Source: Bacillus luti (lineage in GTDB: Bacteria; Bacillota; Bacilli; Bacillales; Bacillaceae_G). From it: 64,000 nucleotides of DNA. Shown here one piece after another: positions 45,482-58,325 of the stretch. How positions within the stretch are numbered: position 1 is the first letter of the stretch; each line of letters begins with the position of its first letter. The notes below the pieces were generated by a model. It did not search any database. It was not told where the DNA came from and saw nothing but the letters and a program-made list of their open reading frames with translations. The stretch lies in NCBI RefSeq assembly GCF_001884105.1, contig NZ_MACI01000010.1, forward strand, positions 22,564 to 86,563. The letters run 5' to 3'. The translations under genes and the position numbers were made by a program.

Positions 45482-46083
45482 TCTTCTACCACTCCTTTAA
45501 AATTCTTTAAAATACGTATTCCAATCTCTCCACTTTTTTCAGGATGAAACTGCGCACCAAATACATTTCCTTTCGCTACAAAACCAGGTACTCGCACTCC
45601 ATATTCACTTGCCCCACACACAATTTCATCTGGACAATCTGCATAATAAGAATGAACATAGTATACGAAGGCACTGTCTTCTATCCCATTCCAAAGCGAA
45701 AACTCCCTTTCTTTCATTAATTCATTCCACCCCATATGTGGGATTTTATAAGGAACTTTTAACTTTCGAATAACACCAGGCAATAAGTGTAATCCGCTAC
45801 ATTCTTTTAATTCCTCACTTTTTTCAAATAAAAGCTGCATTCCTAAACATATACCAAGGAGCGGTTTCCCTATATCCCCAATTTCTTTAAGTACACACAC
45901 TAAATCTTTTTCTTCTAGTACGTCCATCGCTTTCGGAAATGCACCTACTCCCGGTAAAATAACTCCATCACTTCTCAATATTTCTTCCTTATCACTCGTT
46001 ACGACATACTCTGCTCCAACGTATTGTAATGCTTGTTCTACACTGCGAATATTCCCCATGCCATAATCTATAATGGAAATCAA
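45454..46083 (-). CDS. hisH: Imidazole glycerol phosphate synthase, glutaminase subunit
   Basis: Class I glutamine amidotransferase supplying ammonia to HisF. Nucleophile Cys in [14 protein letters not shown], His/Glu of the triad in [13 protein letters not shown], and [14 protein letters not shown] at the N-terminus. 209 residues. Confidence 0.95.
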   Translation of the reverse strand: MISIIDYGMGNIRSVEQALQYVGAEYVVTSDKEEILRSDGVILPGVGAFPKAMDVLEEKDLVCVLKEIGDIGKPLLGICLGMQLLFEKSEELKECSGLHLLPGVIRKLKVPYKIPHMGWNELMKEREFSLWNGIEDSAFVYYVHSYYADCPDEIVCGASEYGVRVPGFVAKGNVFGAQFHPEKSGEIGIRILKNFKGVVEEWKFSQQSI

Positions 46084-46668
46084 TTACAACATCCCCTTTG
46101 TTGAATTTACACCAGTAATATTGACATTTTTATCGACTGCCTCTCTAAGCGCTCGACCAAATGCTTTAAATAAAGCTTCAATTTTGTGATGTGTATTACT
46201 TCCGTATAGAATGCGAGCATGTAATGTAATATTGGCAGCATGAGCAACTGCTCTAAAAAATTCTTCCGTTAATTCTGTATCGAAATCGCCTAATTTGGGA
46301 TTTGTTAATTCTCCCTGAAACACAATATAAGAGCGACCACTTATATCAATTGCAACAAAGCCTAAAGACTCATCCATCGGTACATATGCCGATCCATACC
46401 TGTTAATGCTCTCTTTATTTTGCAATGCTTCTTTCAAACAATTTCCGAGTACAATTCCTACATCTTCAACTGTATGATGAGCGTCAACAAATACATCTCC
46501 TTCTGCTTCAACTTGTAAACCAAATCTTCCATGTCTTGCAAACAAAGTTAGCATATGATCAAAGAAACCTACTCCCGTTTGCACAGACACATTCGTACTT
46601 TCATCGAGCTGCAAACTTAGTTTAATTTTTGTTTCTGTCGTCTCACGTACTTGACTGGACTCACGCAT
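46084..46668 (-). CDS. hisB: Imidazoleglycerol-phosphate dehydratase
   Basis: Manganese-dependent dehydration of IGP. Two internal repeats with metal motifs [13 protein letters not shown] / [11 protein letters not shown] and FFRAVAHAA / [15 protein letters not shown]. 194 residues, the monofunctional form without a phosphatase domain, so the phosphatase step falls to HisJ. Abuts hisD and hisH. Confidence 0.96.
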   Translation of the reverse strand: MRESSQVRETTETKIKLSLQLDESTNVSVQTGVGFFDHMLTLFARHGRFGLQVEAEGDVFVDAHHTVEDVGIVLGNCLKEALQNKESINRYGSAYVPMDESLGFVAIDISGRSYIVFQGELTNPKLGDFDTELTEEFFRAVAHAANITLHARILYGSNTHHKIEALFKAFGRALREAVDKNVNITGVNSTKGML

Positions 46669-47957
46669 TATTCTTCCTCCTCAAATCTAATTTGGATTGC
46701 TCTCGCATGCGCATGTAAACCTTCTTTATTTGCTAGTTCAACAATATGATGTTGTACACTCTTTAACGCTTCTTCTGTATAAGAAACGAAGCTTGACTTT
46801 TTCACAAAATCATCGACTGATAACGGAGAGAAGAATCTTGCCGTTCCACTTGTCGGTAATACGTGATTCGGTCCTGCCAAATAATCACCGAGCGGCTCAG
46901 GTGTATATGGTCCAAGGAAAATAGATCCTGCATGCTTCACATAAGCTAGAGCATTCATCGGTTCTTTTATATGTAGCTCTAAATGTTCCGGAGCGATTTC
47001 ATTTGATAATTGGAACGCCTTTTCTAATGAAGGAACAACACAAATTGCTCCATTTCTTTTTATAGATTCACGAGCAATCTCACTTCTTGGTAATGTCCCT
47101 AACTGTCTTTCAATCTCTCTTTCTACTCCTTTTGCTAGCTCTATATTCGTTGTAATACAAATAGCTGTTGCTCTTTCGTCATGCTCTGCCTGTGACAATA
47201 AATCCGCAGCAATATAATTGGCATTCCCTGTTTCATCAGCGATAACTACAATTTCTGATGGTCCAGCAATCATATCGATATTTACTATTCCGTATACTTC
47301 TCGCTTCGCTAGAGCAACGTACAAATTTCCCGGTCCAACTATTTTATCCACTTTCGGAATCGATTCCGTCCCATACGCTAAAGCAGCAATTGCTTGCGCA
47401 CCACCGGCCATATAAATTTCATCTACTCCCGCAAGGTTTGCGGCTGCTAATATATGAGGATCAATTCCTCCTTCTCTCGGCGGTGTTACCATTATAATTT
47501 TTTTCACACCTGCGATTTTGGCTGGTAATACATTCATTAATACGGATGAAGGATAAGAAGCCGTCCCCCCCGGCACATATACACCTACATTTTCTAAAGG
47601 CTGAATGAGTTGCCCTCTAATTACCCCATCACTCACGCAGTCAAGCATCGATTGCCTCTTTTGCTTTTCGTGATAGGAGACAATGTTTCTCTTCGCTTCT
47701 TGTAACGCTTCTAGAAAAGTATGTTCCACTAACATACTCGCTTTTTTTATTTCTTCCTCACTTACACGAAAATTTGTAACCTCCACACGATCAAACTTTT
47801 TTGTGTACAAAGATAAAGCCTCATCTTTACTCTCTCTTACGTTTTGAACAATTTCTCTTACACTTCTTTGAATAGTTTCTTCTATTATATTAGCTCTTTC
47901 TCTTAGCACTTTTATTTTCGTTAATGCCTCTTTGAAATCTTCATAAATGATTTCCAT
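46668..47957 (-). CDS. hisD: Histidinol dehydrogenase
   Basis: Two-step NAD-linked oxidation of histidinol to histidine. Signature [14 protein letters not shown], zinc and catalytic region [28 protein letters not shown]. 429 residues. Its stop overlaps hisB start by one base. Confidence 0.95.
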   Translation of the reverse strand: MEIIYEDFKEALTKIKVLRERANIIEETIQRSVREIVQNVRESKDEALSLYTKKFDRVEVTNFRVSEEEIKKASMLVEHTFLEALQEAKRNIVSYHEKQKRQSMLDCVSDGVIRGQLIQPLENVGVYVPGGTASYPSSVLMNVLPAKIAGVKKIIMVTPPREGGIDPHILAAANLAGVDEIYMAGGAQAIAALAYGTESIPKVDKIVGPGNLYVALAKREVYGIVNIDMIAGPSEIVVIADETGNANYIAADLLSQAEHDERATAICITTNIELAKGVEREIERQLGTLPRSEIARESIKRNGAICVVPSLEKAFQLSNEIAPEHLELHIKEPMNALAYVKHAGSIFLGPYTPEPLGDYLAGPNHVLPTSGTARFFSPLSVDDFVKKSSFVSYTEEALKSVQHHIVELANKEGLHAHARAIQIRFEEEE

Positions 47958-47967
47958 TTTAATCCTC

Positions 47968-48603
47968 CTATTTACCAGACAAAATTTCTTGCTCCATCAT
48001 ATTTATAATACTGAATATTTCGTCTTTTTTAGTTTTTAAAGCTGCCTTATTTACAATTACTCGAGCTGATATAGAATACATTTCCTCAAATACAATGAGT
48101 CCATTCTCTTGTAATGTTTTTCCCGTTTCAACAATATCAACAATTGCATCTGCTAATCCTAAAAGAGGAGCAATTTCTACAGAACCTTCTATTTTTATAA
48201 TTTCTACATCTTCCCCCTTTTCGTGAAAATAATTGGAAGTGATGTGTGGATATTTCGTAGCAATTCGTTTCTTCCGGTAACTCTTCGGATTATACGTAGG
48301 AATAGAAGCGACACAAAACTTACACATCCCCACCCCTAGATCTACCATTTCATATACATCTTTCTCGTTTTCCATTAGAATATCTTTTCCAACAACACCG
48401 ATGTCAGCCACGCCATGTTCTACATAAGTAGCAACATCTACCGCTTTCACTAAAATAAATGAAACATTTGTGTTCTTACTTTGAAAGACAAGCTTTCTCC
48501 CTTTATCTTTAAGCTCTGAACAATCAATTCCAATTTGCTCAAACAATGGAATCACATGCTTTTCTAGTCTTCCTTTCGTTAACGCAATTTGAATGTTACG
48601 CAT
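47968..48603 (-). CDS. hisG: ATP phosphoribosyltransferase, short form
   Basis: First committed step of histidine synthesis. 211-residue short form ([35 protein letters not shown]), which lacks the regulatory C-terminal domain and needs HisZ. The ATG at 48603 is chosen with GGGGAG upstream; it overlaps the end of hisZ by 25 bp. Confidence 0.95.
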   Translation of the reverse strand: MRNIQIALTKGRLEKHVIPLFEQIGIDCSELKDKGRKLVFQSKNTNVSFILVKAVDVATYVEHGVADIGVVGKDILMENEKDVYEMVDLGVGMCKFCVASIPTYNPKSYRKKRIATKYPHITSNYFHEKGEDVEIIKIEGSVEIAPLLGLADAIVDIVETGKTLQENGLIVFEEMYSISARVIVNKAALKTKKDEIFSIINMMEQEILSGK

Positions 48604-49841
48604 GAAGTCTCCCCTTCTTTCTGAACGACCCATTTCTCTTTCCAAACATATTCCACTAATGATTCATTCTTTGCCTCAACGACCGTTATGATTTTATTTT
48701 TTCTTGCAAATTGAAAGGTGTCGTTTAAATTAGAGAATAGAGATAACCTAGCATTCTTTCCATCCTTTCGAAGTAAGCTTCGTAACCTTTCTGCTTCCGC
48801 TACTCTATTTAATTCATAATGAATCATCATATCTATTGACTCTCGTTCATACGATACTTGCTGCTCTTGCAATGCCTTAACGATTTGATTTACTTGCACC
48901 GCGAGTCCAACCGCTGACACCATCTCACCAAAATTACCAATTAACTCATCGTATCTTCCGCCACTAACAATCTCTTCTCCAATTTCATATATATAACCTT
49001 TGAAAATAACACCCGTATAATAATCCAAATGTTGAATCATCCCTAAATCAATAGATATGTAAGATCCATATCCCAGTTTTTCAATTGCTTCATATATTTC
49101 CTTCACTCTTGCAATGGCCATTTTCATTTCATTACTTGAGGCAAGTTTTTCCGCTTCCTCAATAACCTCTAAATTTCCAAATAGCCTTGGCAATTTCTCA
49201 AGTAAGCTTACTGTTTCATCACAGCGGTCTAATTTCTTTTCTTCGATAAAATTTGAGAGGGCAGCATAATTTTTACTTTCTATATAAGTTCTAAGTACTT
49301 TCTCTTCTTCATCATGGATGGAGAGTTTTTTTACAATACATTTATATAACTGTACTTGCCCAATCTCAATTGTAAAAGATTTCACCTTCAACTTTTGAAG
49401 TGCTTGAATGACACTTATTACACATTCAATTTCAGCTCTTACATTATCGATCCCGATAATTTCAATACCACTTTGCACGATTTCATTATACTTTCCAGAA
49501 TGGGACTCATTCGCTCGAAATACATTCCCGCTATACGTCACTTTCAGTGGCGTATCCCATCTCTGCGTTCCAATCACTCTCGCTAAAGGAATCGTCATAT
49601 CAGGACGCAGTACAATAATCCGTCCCTTTTCATCAAAAAATTTATACATCTTCTCTTCATCTATCGGCCGATTTTGAAAAGCAAACACATCATAAAACTC
49701 AATTGTAGGTGTCCTTATTTCCTCATAGCCTCTCTCTAAAAATGTACGTCTTAAATTTTGTTCCACTTCCTCGATTAACGTACACTCTTCAAATAAATAA
49801 TCTCTCGTTCCATTCGGATTCGCCCTTTTCCACTTTGTCAT
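48579..49841 (-). CDS. hisZ: ATP phosphoribosyltransferase regulatory subunit
   Basis: Catalytically inactive HisRS-like partner that gives HisG activity and histidine feedback. Class II aminoacyl-tRNA synthetase core motifs are present ([38 protein letters not shown]) without an anticodon-binding domain. 420 residues. First structural gene of the his operon, 59 bp after the leader terminator. Confidence 0.94.
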   Translation of the reverse strand: MTKWKRANPNGTRDYLFEECTLIEEVEQNLRRTFLERGYEEIRTPTIEFYDVFAFQNRPIDEEKMYKFFDEKGRIIVLRPDMTIPLARVIGTQRWDTPLKVTYSGNVFRANESHSGKYNEIVQSGIEIIGIDNVRAEIECVISVIQALQKLKVKSFTIEIGQVQLYKCIVKKLSIHDEEEKVLRTYIESKNYAALSNFIEEKKLDRCDETVSLLEKLPRLFGNLEVIEEAEKLASSNEMKMAIARVKEIYEAIEKLGYGSYISIDLGMIQHLDYYTGVIFKGYIYEIGEEIVSGGRYDELIGNFGEMVSAVGLAVQVNQIVKALQEQQVSYERESIDMMIHYELNRVAEAERLRSLLRKDGKNARLSLFSNLNDTFQFARKNKIITVVEAKNESLVEYVWKEKWVVQKEGETSCVTFKLR

Positions 49842-49899
49842 CTAAATTCTCACACCTTTCCCTTTCTAATGTATGCCCATTTCATTCACCTAAACCGAA

Positions 49900-50007
49900 A
49901 ATAAAAAGAGCCTTGTAGACAAAATACCTACAAGGCTCTTTAGTAGAGTGTAGGTACAACGGGAATAACCCTTGTACCTACACGTTTTCACGTTAGGTTC
50001 AAGGGTT
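49900..50007 (-). promoter_or_regulatory. Transcription attenuator of the his operon with mutually exclusive hairpins
   Basis: Five segments in the minus-strand RNA: 1 (50007-49990), 2 (49985-49967), 3 (49963-49948), 4 (49941-49925), 5 (49918-49905). 4:5 is a perfect 14-bp intrinsic terminator (AAAGAGCCTTGTAG and its complement) with a T-run. 3:4 pairs TACCTACA with TGTAGGTA and would prevent 4:5. 2:3 pairs GTGTAGGTACAA with TTGTACCTACAC and frees 4. 1:2 pairs AACCCTTG with CAAGGGTT plus ACCT/AGGT around a GAAA loop and frees 3. Segment 1 begins at the base after the leader-peptide stop codon, so a ribosome at that stop masks it (termination), while one stalled on the His codons leaves it free (read-through). 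Confidence 0.8.
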
Positions 50008-50061
50008 TCATGTATGATGATGTAGTTGTGTAAGCATTGTAATAGATCGCACGATATTCAT
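50008..50061 (-). CDS. hisL: His-rich leader peptide of the histidine operon
   Basis: A 17-codon frame reading MNIVRSITMLTQLHHHT with three consecutive His codons (CAT CAT CAT, 50022-50014) two codons before the stop. Strong ribosome binding site GGAGAAAGGGAG, 8 nt from ATG. It lies between a good promoter and the attenuator in front of hisZ. Expected role is to sense charged tRNA-His through ribosome stalling; the peptide itself has no function. The symbol is by analogy with enteric hisL. Confidence 0.78.
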   Translation of the reverse strand: MNIVRSITMLTQLHHHT

Positions 50062-50095
50062 AATACTTACTCCCTTTCTCCTCTGATTTTCACAT

Positions 50096-50124
50096 AGTAT
50101 ATAACAGTTAATTCTGAATGTAAA
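50096..50124 (-). promoter_or_regulatory. Sigma-A promoter of the his operon
   Basis: Minus-strand TTTACA (50124-50119), exactly 17-nt spacer, TATACT (50101-50096). The start would be near 50089, 28 nt before the leader-peptide ATG. The promoter is only 26 bp beyond the leuD stop. Confidence 0.78.
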
Positions 50125-50149
50125 TACATTTTTAATATTCTGTTATCAA

Positions 50150-50731
50150 TTAATATAAAACTACTTTTCTTTCATACTCTTTTATTTCTTGTTCATATTG
50201 CATTGTAATGCTAATTTCGTCTAAGCCATTTACTAATTTTTCTTTCCACATTTTTTCGATTGTGAAATGGAACCTGTGCGTATTCGTTGTAATTACTTCA
50301 TTTTCTAAATCAACTTCAATTTGTTCTCGCGCATCCGTTTTAGCAAGTTGTTCACGCGTCTCTTTATCCATCACAATCGGTAACATACCATTCTTCATAC
50401 AATTCATATAAAAAATATCTGCAAAACCACCCGCGATAATAACACGAAAACCATAATCAGCAAGTGCCCACGGAGCATGTTCTCTCGAAGAACCGCACCC
50501 GAAATTATCCCCAGTAATTAATATACTAGCTCCTTTTCTTTCTTGTGCATTTAGAGGAAAGTTAGGATTTTCATGACGATCATTATCATATCGCCACTCA
50601 TCAAATAAAAACTTTCCAAACCCCGTTCTTTCAATTCTCTTTAAATATTGCTTCGGAATAATTTGATCTGTATCAATGTTATCATTCATCAATACTGCGG
50701 CAGTACCTTTATGAATACGAAATGGCTCCAT
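50150..50731 (-). CDS. leuD: 3-isopropylmalate dehydratase small subunit
   Basis: Aconitase-swivel subunit, pairs with LeuC for isomerisation of isopropylmalate. Motifs [15 protein letters not shown] and [20 protein letters not shown] 50731 gives the standard 193 residues and is 7 nt after GGAG; ATG 50734 is an alternative. Overlaps leuC by 23 bp. I see no terminator between its stop and the his promoter. Confidence 0.94.
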   Translation of the reverse strand: MEPFRIHKGTAAVLMNDNIDTDQIIPKQYLKRIERTGFGKFLFDEWRYDNDRHENPNFPLNAQERKGASILITGDNFGCGSSREHAPWALADYGFRVIIAGGFADIFYMNCMKNGMLPIVMDKETREQLAKTDAREQIEVDLENEVITTNTHRFHFTIEKMWKEKLVNGLDEISITMQYEQEIKEYERKVVLY

Positions 50732-52103
50732 CATAACTCTCCTTTCTAATATCAACAAAATGACCATATAACGCAGCCGCTGCCGCCATTGCCGGGCTAA
50801 CTAAATGCGTTCGCGCCCCTTTTCCTTGTCTTCCTTCAAAATTACGATTTGAAGTAGATGCACAATGTTCTCCTTCAGGTACTTGATCTGGATTCATTCC
50901 GAGACACATTGAACATCCGGGCTCTCTCCATTCAAATCCCGCTTCTTCAAATATGCGATGTAATCCTTTATGCATCGCTGCTTCTCTTACCCTTTGAGAT
51001 CCAGGTACAACGAGTGCCCGCACACCTTCTTTTACCTTTTTACCTTTCACGACAGATGCGGCAATTTCTAAATCAGAAAGCCTGGAATTTGTACAAGATC
51101 CAATGAAAACATGTTGAACTGGAATGTCATACGTACTTTGCCCAGGACTCAATCCCATATAAGAAAATGCTCTTTCCTCATTTGCATCATGCTTTTCTGG
51201 CAATTTTTCATCAATGCGAACACCCATACTTGGATTTGTTCCCCACGTAACATATGGTGCTAAATCCGTAACATCTATCGAAATATGTAAATCATAAATG
51301 GCATCTGCATCTGTATAAAGTTCCGACCATTTCTTCTGAATAGACTCATAGTCTTTCGGTGCATATTGACGCCCTTTTACGTAAGAAAATGTTTTTGCAT
51401 CTGGTGCAATAATGCCAGCCTTTGCTCCCCCTTCAATTGCCATATTGCAAAGCGTCATCCTCTCTTCCATATCCATAGCATGAATTGTCTCTCCGTAAAA
51501 CTCCATTACGTAACCTGTTCCAACTGCTACGCCGTACTTTGAAAGGAGGTGCAAAATAATATCTTTAGCATAAACACCTTGCGGTAACTTTCCTTTTAGC
51601 TCAATGCCCATCGCTTTCGGCTTTTGTTGCCACAGCGTTTGCGTTGCTAATACATGCTCCACTTCACTCGTACCAATACCAAATGCTAGCGCACCGAAAG
51701 CACCATGCGTTGCTGTATGACTATCACCACAGACAATCGTTTTCCCTGGTTGTGTAAGTCCAAGTTCTGGCCCGATAACATGAACGATCCCTTGCTCTTC
51801 ATCACCAATATCCGCTAATGGCACCTGAAATTGTTTACAATTTTCCCGAAGTGTATCTAGTTGCTGCTTCGCAATGCGATCGGTAATATTCCAAACATCT
51901 TTCGTTGGAATATTATGATCCATCGTTGCGAATGTTAAATCCGGTCTGCGGACTGTCCGATTTGCCAGCCGCAAGCCTTCAAAGGCTTGCGGTGACGTTA
52001 CTTCATGAACGAGATGAAGATCAATATATAATAAATCCAACCCATTTTCGTTTGTCGCAACTACGTGTCGTTCCCAAAGCTTATCTAGCAACCTTTTCCC
52101 CAT
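50709..52103 (-). CDS. leuC: 3-isopropylmalate dehydratase large subunit
   Basis: 4Fe-4S aconitase-type enzyme. Cluster ligands in [14 protein letters not shown] and [32 protein letters not shown] is the substrate-binding stretch. 464 residues. AGGGAGAGG before ATG; abuts leuB. Confidence 0.95.
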   Translation of the reverse strand: MGKRLLDKLWERHVVATNENGLDLLYIDLHLVHEVTSPQAFEGLRLANRTVRRPDLTFATMDHNIPTKDVWNITDRIAKQQLDTLRENCKQFQVPLADIGDEEQGIVHVIGPELGLTQPGKTIVCGDSHTATHGAFGALAFGIGTSEVEHVLATQTLWQQKPKAMGIELKGKLPQGVYAKDIILHLLSKYGVAVGTGYVMEFYGETIHAMDMEERMTLCNMAIEGGAKAGIIAPDAKTFSYVKGRQYAPKDYESIQKKWSELYTDADAIYDLHISIDVTDLAPYVTWGTNPSMGVRIDEKLPEKHDANEERAFSYMGLSPGQSTYDIPVQHVFIGSCTNSRLSDLEIAASVVKGKKVKEGVRALVVPGSQRVREAAMHKGLHRIFEEAGFEWREPGCSMCLGMNPDQVPEGEHCASTSNRNFEGRQGKGARTHLVSPAMAAAAALYGHFVDIRKESYDGAISYS

Positions 52104-53167
52104 TATCTTCCTCTCCCTACTAGCGCTTGCTCTTCCATCTCTTGCATAACTGCCTTCGTAAATGAAGTTGTTGTCTCATCTCCTCCGATATCCGCTGTAC
52201 ATTTTCCTAATTTAAGCACTGCAGAAATTGCAGATTCAATTGCACATCCTTCTCTCGTTAATCCGAATGACTGCCCAAGCATCATTGCAACAGAACGCAT
52301 CATTGCAATTGGATTCGCCTTATTTCTCCCAGCAATATCCGGTGCCGATCCGTGAATAGGCTCGTATAATGAAGGACCATTTTCAGCATGACTTGCTGAT
52401 GGAAGCATCCCTAATGATCCAGCTAATACAGAAGCCTCATCACTTAAAATATCACCAAATAAATTTTCTGTTACGATAACATCGAAGCGTCCTGGATTCC
52501 GAATTAATTCCATAGCTGCCGCATCTACTAAAATGTGCTCTAATTCCACATTTGGATAGCGAAGTGCTACTTCCTCTGTTACGGTTCTCCATAGTTTACT
52601 AGACTCTAAAACATTTGCCTTATCAATTGATGTTACTTTTTTCTTCCTCTTACTCGCTAATTGAAAAGCATACGAAACGATACGTTCAATTTCATGGCGA
52701 TGATACGTAAGTGTATCTGTCGCTACTTCTTCCGTTCGTTCTTTTGGATAAGAAAAATAGATTCCCCCTGTTAATTCCCGAACAACAACGAAATCAATTT
52801 CTTCAGCGTTTTTCAATGGGGATAAATGTGCAGTTTCACTTTCTACTGTTACAGGGCGAACATTCGCAAATACACCGAGTCCTTTTCTTAATGCTAATAA
52901 TCCTTTCTCTGGCCTTTCTTTCGCACTATCCCAACGAGGTCCACCGACTGCTCCAAGTAAAACCGCATCGCTCGCTAAACAAGCGGCAAGTGTTCGCTGT
53001 GGTAATGGTTGCCCCGTTAAATCGATAGCAACACCACCAAAATGCTCATCTTGCAAATGAAAATGATGTCCATATAGCCTCTCTACCATATGCAATACTT
53101 CCTTCGCACTTTCCATAACTTCTGGTCCAACACCATCACCAGCTAAACAAACGATACGCTTTTCCAA
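52103..53167 (-). CDS. leuB: 3-isopropylmalate dehydrogenase
   Basis: NAD-dependent oxidative decarboxylation to 2-ketoisocaproate. Motifs [19 protein letters not shown], substrate Arg/Lys/Tyr region and [23 protein letters not shown] loop [18 protein letters not shown] at 53167 is chosen as start (AAAGGAG 8-9 nt upstream; 354 residues); another TTG two codons upstream is closer to that site. Confidence 0.94.
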   Translation of the reverse strand: MEKRIVCLAGDGVGPEVMESAKEVLHMVERLYGHHFHLQDEHFGGVAIDLTGQPLPQRTLAACLASDAVLLGAVGGPRWDSAKERPEKGLLALRKGLGVFANVRPVTVESETAHLSPLKNAEEIDFVVVRELTGGIYFSYPKERTEEVATDTLTYHRHEIERIVSYAFQLASKRKKKVTSIDKANVLESSKLWRTVTEEVALRYPNVELEHILVDAAAMELIRNPGRFDVIVTENLFGDILSDEASVLAGSLGMLPSASHAENGPSLYEPIHGSAPDIAGRNKANPIAMMRSVAMMLGQSFGLTREGCAIESAISAVLKLGKCTADIGGDETTTSFTKAVMQEMEEQALVGRGR

Positions 53168-53244
53168 TTCCAACACTCCTTTTAACTGAATTTTCAGAAC
53201 TTTAATGTGATAGATGAGGAAAGTTTCCCTCACCTATCACACAC

Positions 53245-54765
53245 TTACTTTACAAGTGATATATAAGATTTTAATTTCCCTGCTGCATGGACATAAGCTC
53301 TCGCCGACGCTTCCAATACGTCTTGCGCAACACCAAAACCTGATACTTGATGAGTTCCTTCTTTTAATTCAACATGAACATGAGCCAGTGCATCTTGACC
53401 TTGTGTAATAGATTGTATGCGATAATCCGCCAATTCACATTCTAATCCTAAAATTCTTTGGATTGCATTATAAATTGCCTCAATGCTTCCAGAACCAGTT
53501 GCTGCATCTTCGTATACATTTCCTTCCTCATCTTTCAGGACGACTGTCGCACATTGTGTGCTATTTGATACGAAATGTACTTGCAATTGTTTAATATTAT
53601 ATTGCTGTGCCGCAAATGCTGCTTCACCAAGCATAAGCGCACGTAAATCTTCTTCCGTAATTTCCTTTTTGCGATCTGCTAATTTTTTAAATGCTTCAAA
53701 TACCGTATCACGCTCTTCACTTGTAAACTCATAACCAAGCTCTTTCATTTTTTCCGTAAACGCATGACGCCCAGAATGTTTACCAAGTACAAATAGGTTT
53801 TGAGATTCTCCTATAAGTGACGGTTCAATAATTTCATATGTCGTTACTTCCTTTAAAACACCATCTTGATGAATACCTGATTCGTGAGCAAAAGCATTTG
53901 CTCCAACGATTGCTTTATTTTTCGGTACAACCATACCTGTTAAACGACTTACTAACGTACTCGTCGATTTAATTTCTTTTAACGTCATAGAAGACTCCGC
54001 TTTATAGAAATCTTTTCTAATATGAAGAGCAACTGCGACCTCTTCTAGCGCCGCATTCCCTGCTCTTTCTCCAATTCCGTTAATTGTTCCTTCTACTTGC
54101 AATGCTCCGCCTTCAACCGCAGCTAACGAATTTGCTACTGCCATCCCAAGATCATCATGACAATGACAAGAAAATATTGCTTTTTCATAGGATGGAACAG
54201 ATTCTTGTAAATATTTAAAAAGAGAATAATATTCTTCTGGATTCGTATATCCCACTGTATCTGGAATATTGATTACATTCGCTCCTGCTCCAATTGCAAC
54301 TTCTACTGCTTCAGCTAAAAATGCTCTTGAAGTTCTTGTCGCATCTTCTGCTGAAAATTGTACGGTTGGAAATAACGATTTCCCAAGCGTAACCGAGCGA
54401 TAAATGCTATCTAACACATCTTCTTTCGACATACAAAGTTTATACTTCATATGAATATCACTCGTAGCTAAAAATACGTGTAGACGAGGAGATACAGCAC
54501 CTTTCACAGCTTCATAGGCTCTTCGAATATCACTTTCTTTCGCTCTAGCTAAACTCATAACTGTAGCATTTTGAATTGTATTTGCAATACGTTTTACTGA
54601 TTGAAAATCTCCTTCGGAAGCTGCTGCAAAGCCAGCTTCCATGACATTAATACCAAGTTTCTCCAGTTGCTTTGCAATTTGTAATTTCTCTTGTTCATTT
54701 AAATTAACTCCTGGTGATTGTTCGCCATCACGAAGCGTCGTATCCATGAACAAAACCTGCTTCAT
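53245..54765 (-). CDS. leuA: 2-isopropylmalate synthase
   Basis: Condenses acetyl-CoA and 2-ketoisovalerate; feedback target of leucine. Catalytic domain starts [16 protein letters not shown], with [21 protein letters not shown] and [15 protein letters not shown]; the C-terminal LeuA regulatory domain follows from about residue 380. 506 residues. One base from the ilvC stop. Confidence 0.95.
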   Translation of the reverse strand: MKQVLFMDTTLRDGEQSPGVNLNEQEKLQIAKQLEKLGINVMEAGFAAASEGDFQSVKRIANTIQNATVMSLARAKESDIRRAYEAVKGAVSPRLHVFLATSDIHMKYKLCMSKEDVLDSIYRSVTLGKSLFPTVQFSAEDATRTSRAFLAEAVEVAIGAGANVINIPDTVGYTNPEEYYSLFKYLQESVPSYEKAIFSCHCHDDLGMAVANSLAAVEGGALQVEGTINGIGERAGNAALEEVAVALHIRKDFYKAESSMTLKEIKSTSTLVSRLTGMVVPKNKAIVGANAFAHESGIHQDGVLKEVTTYEIIEPSLIGESQNLFVLGKHSGRHAFTEKMKELGYEFTSEERDTVFEAFKKLADRKKEITEEDLRALMLGEAAFAAQQYNIKQLQVHFVSNSTQCATVVLKDEEGNVYEDAATGSGSIEAIYNAIQRILGLECELADYRIQSITQGQDALAHVHVELKEGTHQVSGFGVAQDVLEASARAYVHAAGKLKSYISLVK

Positions 54766-54766
54766 A

Positions 54767-55789
<1,023 letters not shown>

Positions 55790-55803
55790 CTATATTTAAA
55801 TGA

Positions 55804-56313
55804 TTATTGAATGAACATAACTTGCTTATCTTGCTTTTTCATACTACGTGTAAAGGCTGTTACACCCGTTCTAGCGATTTCCTTCAAACCGTATGGTCGA
55901 AGCAATTCAATTAACGCTTCTACTTTATCTTGTGTACCTGTTACTTGCACAACTATGGAATCCTTCCCAACATCTATTACAGTGGCTCGAAACGGTTCAA
56001 TCAAACTATATAATTCCGCCCTCGCTACAGAAGTTGCTACTTTAATAAGAGCAAGCTCTCTAGCAATCATCGCTTCTTCTGTAATATCTGATACTTTCAG
56101 AACATCAATTTGCTTATGCAGCTGTTTAATTAACTGCTCGACTTGCTGTTCACTTTCAACATGCACAACGATCGTCATCCGCGAAATGTCCGACGATTCC
56201 GTATGACCTACTGAAATGCTTTCAATATTAAAATGTCTTCGCGTTATAACACCTGTAATTCGGTTTAACACACCACTTTGATTACGAACTGTCGCTATAA
56301 CAATTCTCTTCAC
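55804..56313 (-). CDS. ilvN: Acetolactate synthase small (regulatory) subunit
   Basis: ACT-domain subunit giving valine-type feedback control to Ilv[21 protein letters not shown] is the ligand-binding start of the ACT domain. 169 residues. The GTG start overlaps the ilvB TGA stop (GTGA), so translation is coupled. Confidence 0.94.
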   Translation of the reverse strand: MKRIVIATVRNQSGVLNRITGVITRRHFNIESISVGHTESSDISRMTIVVHVESEQQVEQLIKQLHKQIDVLKVSDITEEAMIARELALIKVATSVARAELYSLIEPFRATVIDVGKDSIVVQVTGTQDKVEALIELLRPYGLKEIARTGVTAFTRSMKKQDKQVMFIQ

Positions 56314-58010
56314 CTTTTTTCCACTCCCTCCATTTGGTGAACACCTTTCCCTGGTGCAACCATCGGCATAACCTTCTCAGATTGAAGTACACGGCAATCA
56401 ATTATGACTGGTTCTTGTAATTCAATCGCTTGCTGTAATTGCTTCTTTGCAAGAAGTGGATCATCAATACGGACACCTTTTATGCCATACGCATTCGCAA
56501 GAGCGACGAAATCTGGTTGACATGGCAATAAAGAATGTGAATACCTTTGATTATAAAATTCATCTTGCCATTGCCTTACCATTCCTAAAGCTTCATTATT
56601 TAAAATAAACACTTTAACTGGCAAAGAATGTTCTTTTAATACACTTAATTCTTGCAATGTCATTTGAAATCCAGCGTCACCGACAATTGCAATGACTAGT
56701 TCATCAGGCTTTGCAATTTGTGCACCAATTGCTGCTGGAAACCCAAATCCCATCGTTCCTAACCCTCCTGAAGTTACCCATTTATCTGGATCTTTCAGCT
56801 GATAATATTGCGCTGCCCACATTTGATGTTGCCCAACGTCTGTTGTTACAATCGCTTCTCCTTTCGTAATTTCATATAACATATCAATCGCATATTGAGG
56901 TTTAATACTTTCAGAATTCCGTTTATAAGATAATGGATACTTTTCTTTTCTACTCTTTAATAAAGAAAGCCATTCATGATGATTTTCTTTCTCTCTTTCT
57001 GACTGAAGTAATACTTCCAGTGCCCGCTTAGCACTTGCAACAATAGGGATTTCAGTCGGCACATTTTTTCCTATTTCTGCTGGATCAATATCGATATGTG
57101 CGACAGTCGCCTCTTTAGCAAAATAAGCTAAATTTCCAGTAAGACGATCATCAAATCTTGCACCTATATTAATTAATAAGTCACATTCATATAAAGCCAT
57201 ATTCGCTGTGTAAGAACCATGCATTCCTCCCATTCCTAAAAATAGTTCATCATCTGGTGGAAAACCACCAAGACCAAGTAATGTATGAATAACAGGAATT
57301 TCATATTTACGGGCAAAACTTGTTAATTCTTTTGAAGCTTTCGCATGCAATACACCTGCTCCAGCTAAAATTAACGGCTTTTTTGCAACCTTAATTGCTT
57401 GTAATAATTTGTTTACTTGAAGTAAGTTCGGTTCATAATTAGGATTGTAACCTGGTAAATCCATTTGTACGTCATTACATCGTTCCCCTTGCTCTACTAC
57501 CATATCTTTCGGAAGGTCAATAACGACTGGGCCTGGTCGTCCTGTTCTAGCAATATGAAATGCTTCTTTAATAATTCGAGGTAAGTCAGATGCTTTTCGT
57601 ACTTGGTAATTATGTTTTGTCACCGGCATTGTAAGCCCCATAATATCTGCTTCTTGGAAAGCATCACTTCCAATTAACGTTGTTGCTACTTGACCTGTAA
57701 ATACTACAAGTGGCAAGGAATCAATCATTGCGTCAGCTAAACCGGTAATAACATTTGTAGCGCCTGGCCCACTCGTCGCAATTACAACTCCTGGATTTCC
57801 AGTAATTCTGGCATATCCTTCAGCAGCGTGAATCGCACCTTGCTCATGCCTCGTTAAAATATGCGGAATTTCACAGTCATAAATTGCATCATATAAAGGT
57901 AGAACAGCACCTCCTGGATAACCGAAAATCACTTCTACTCCTTCCTTTTCAAGCGCTTCTAACAATAGCTGTGCACCAGTTGCTAGTTTCTCTTCCGTTT
58001 TTGAAGACAT
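56310..58010 (-). CDS. ilvB: Acetolactate synthase large subunit
   Basis: Thiamine-diphosphate enzyme forming acetolactate or acetohydroxybutyrate. [14 protein letters not shown] and catalytic Glu in [18 protein letters not shown]/Mg motif [13 protein letters not shown] to [25 protein letters not shown]. 566 residues. First gene after the T-box. Confidence 0.96.
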   Translation of the reverse strand: MSSKTEEKLATGAQLLLEALEKEGVEVIFGYPGGAVLPLYDAIYDCEIPHILTRHEQGAIHAAEGYARITGNPGVVIATSGPGATNVITGLADAMIDSLPLVVFTGQVATTLIGSDAFQEADIMGLTMPVTKHNYQVRKASDLPRIIKEAFHIARTGRPGPVVIDLPKDMVVEQGERCNDVQMDLPGYNPNYEPNLLQVNKLLQAIKVAKKPLILAGAGVLHAKASKELTSFARKYEIPVIHTLLGLGGFPPDDELFLGMGGMHGSYTANMALYECDLLINIGARFDDRLTGNLAYFAKEATVAHIDIDPAEIGKNVPTEIPIVASAKRALEVLLQSEREKENHHEWLSLLKSRKEKYPLSYKRNSESIKPQYAIDMLYEITKGEAIVTTDVGQHQMWAAQYYQLKDPDKWVTSGGLGTMGFGFPAAIGAQIAKPDELVIAIVGDAGFQMTLQELSVLKEHSLPVKVFILNNEALGMVRQWQDEFYNQRYSHSLLPCQPDFVALANAYGIKGVRIDDPLLAKKQLQQAIELQEPVIIDCRVLQSEKVMPMVAPGKGVHQMEGVEKR

Positions 58011-58045
58011 TTTTCTTATAAGCCCCCTTTTTCACACTTTTATAC

Positions 58046-58305
58046 AATAAAAAAATCCTACGTCCACACTCCAGCTATGTGCTGAAGGGACGAAAGATTT
58101 CGCGGTACCACCCTTCTTTGCAAGAATACTCTTGCCTCAGTGACTCGGGATGAGTCTAGCTAATAACGGAGCTACCGTCTAAGCCTAGACAAACGCTTCA
58201 GCTTAGCACTCAAGGGCGATGTTCGTCGACGTGAACCATCGGTTTTCAGCAACCACCGACTCTCTGTGAGGCTTCACAATCAACTACTCCTCCCTATCAA
58301 CGCTT
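58046..58305 (-). promoter_or_regulatory. T-box leader, isoleucine specifier (ATC), upstream of ilvB
   Basis: Minus-strand stem I with AGTA opposite GAA-C-ATC-G (specifier 58220-58218), conserved AAGGGTGGTACCGCG (forward 58101-58115), and a terminator stem CGTCCCTTCAGC / GCTGGAGTGTGGACG followed by ATTTTTTT. It starts about 20 bp after the ilvE stop, so its promoter must overlap the end of ilvE or be the ilvE promoter. Confidence 0.92.
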
Positions 58306-58325
58306 TTTTATGTTATAAAGAGTTA

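Noticed and set aside
49842-50149. T-box control of the his operon
   Set aside because: Searched both strands of the leader for the AGGGTGG-type T-box and an AGTA/GAA specifier loop; neither is present. The His-codon leader peptide explains the region better.
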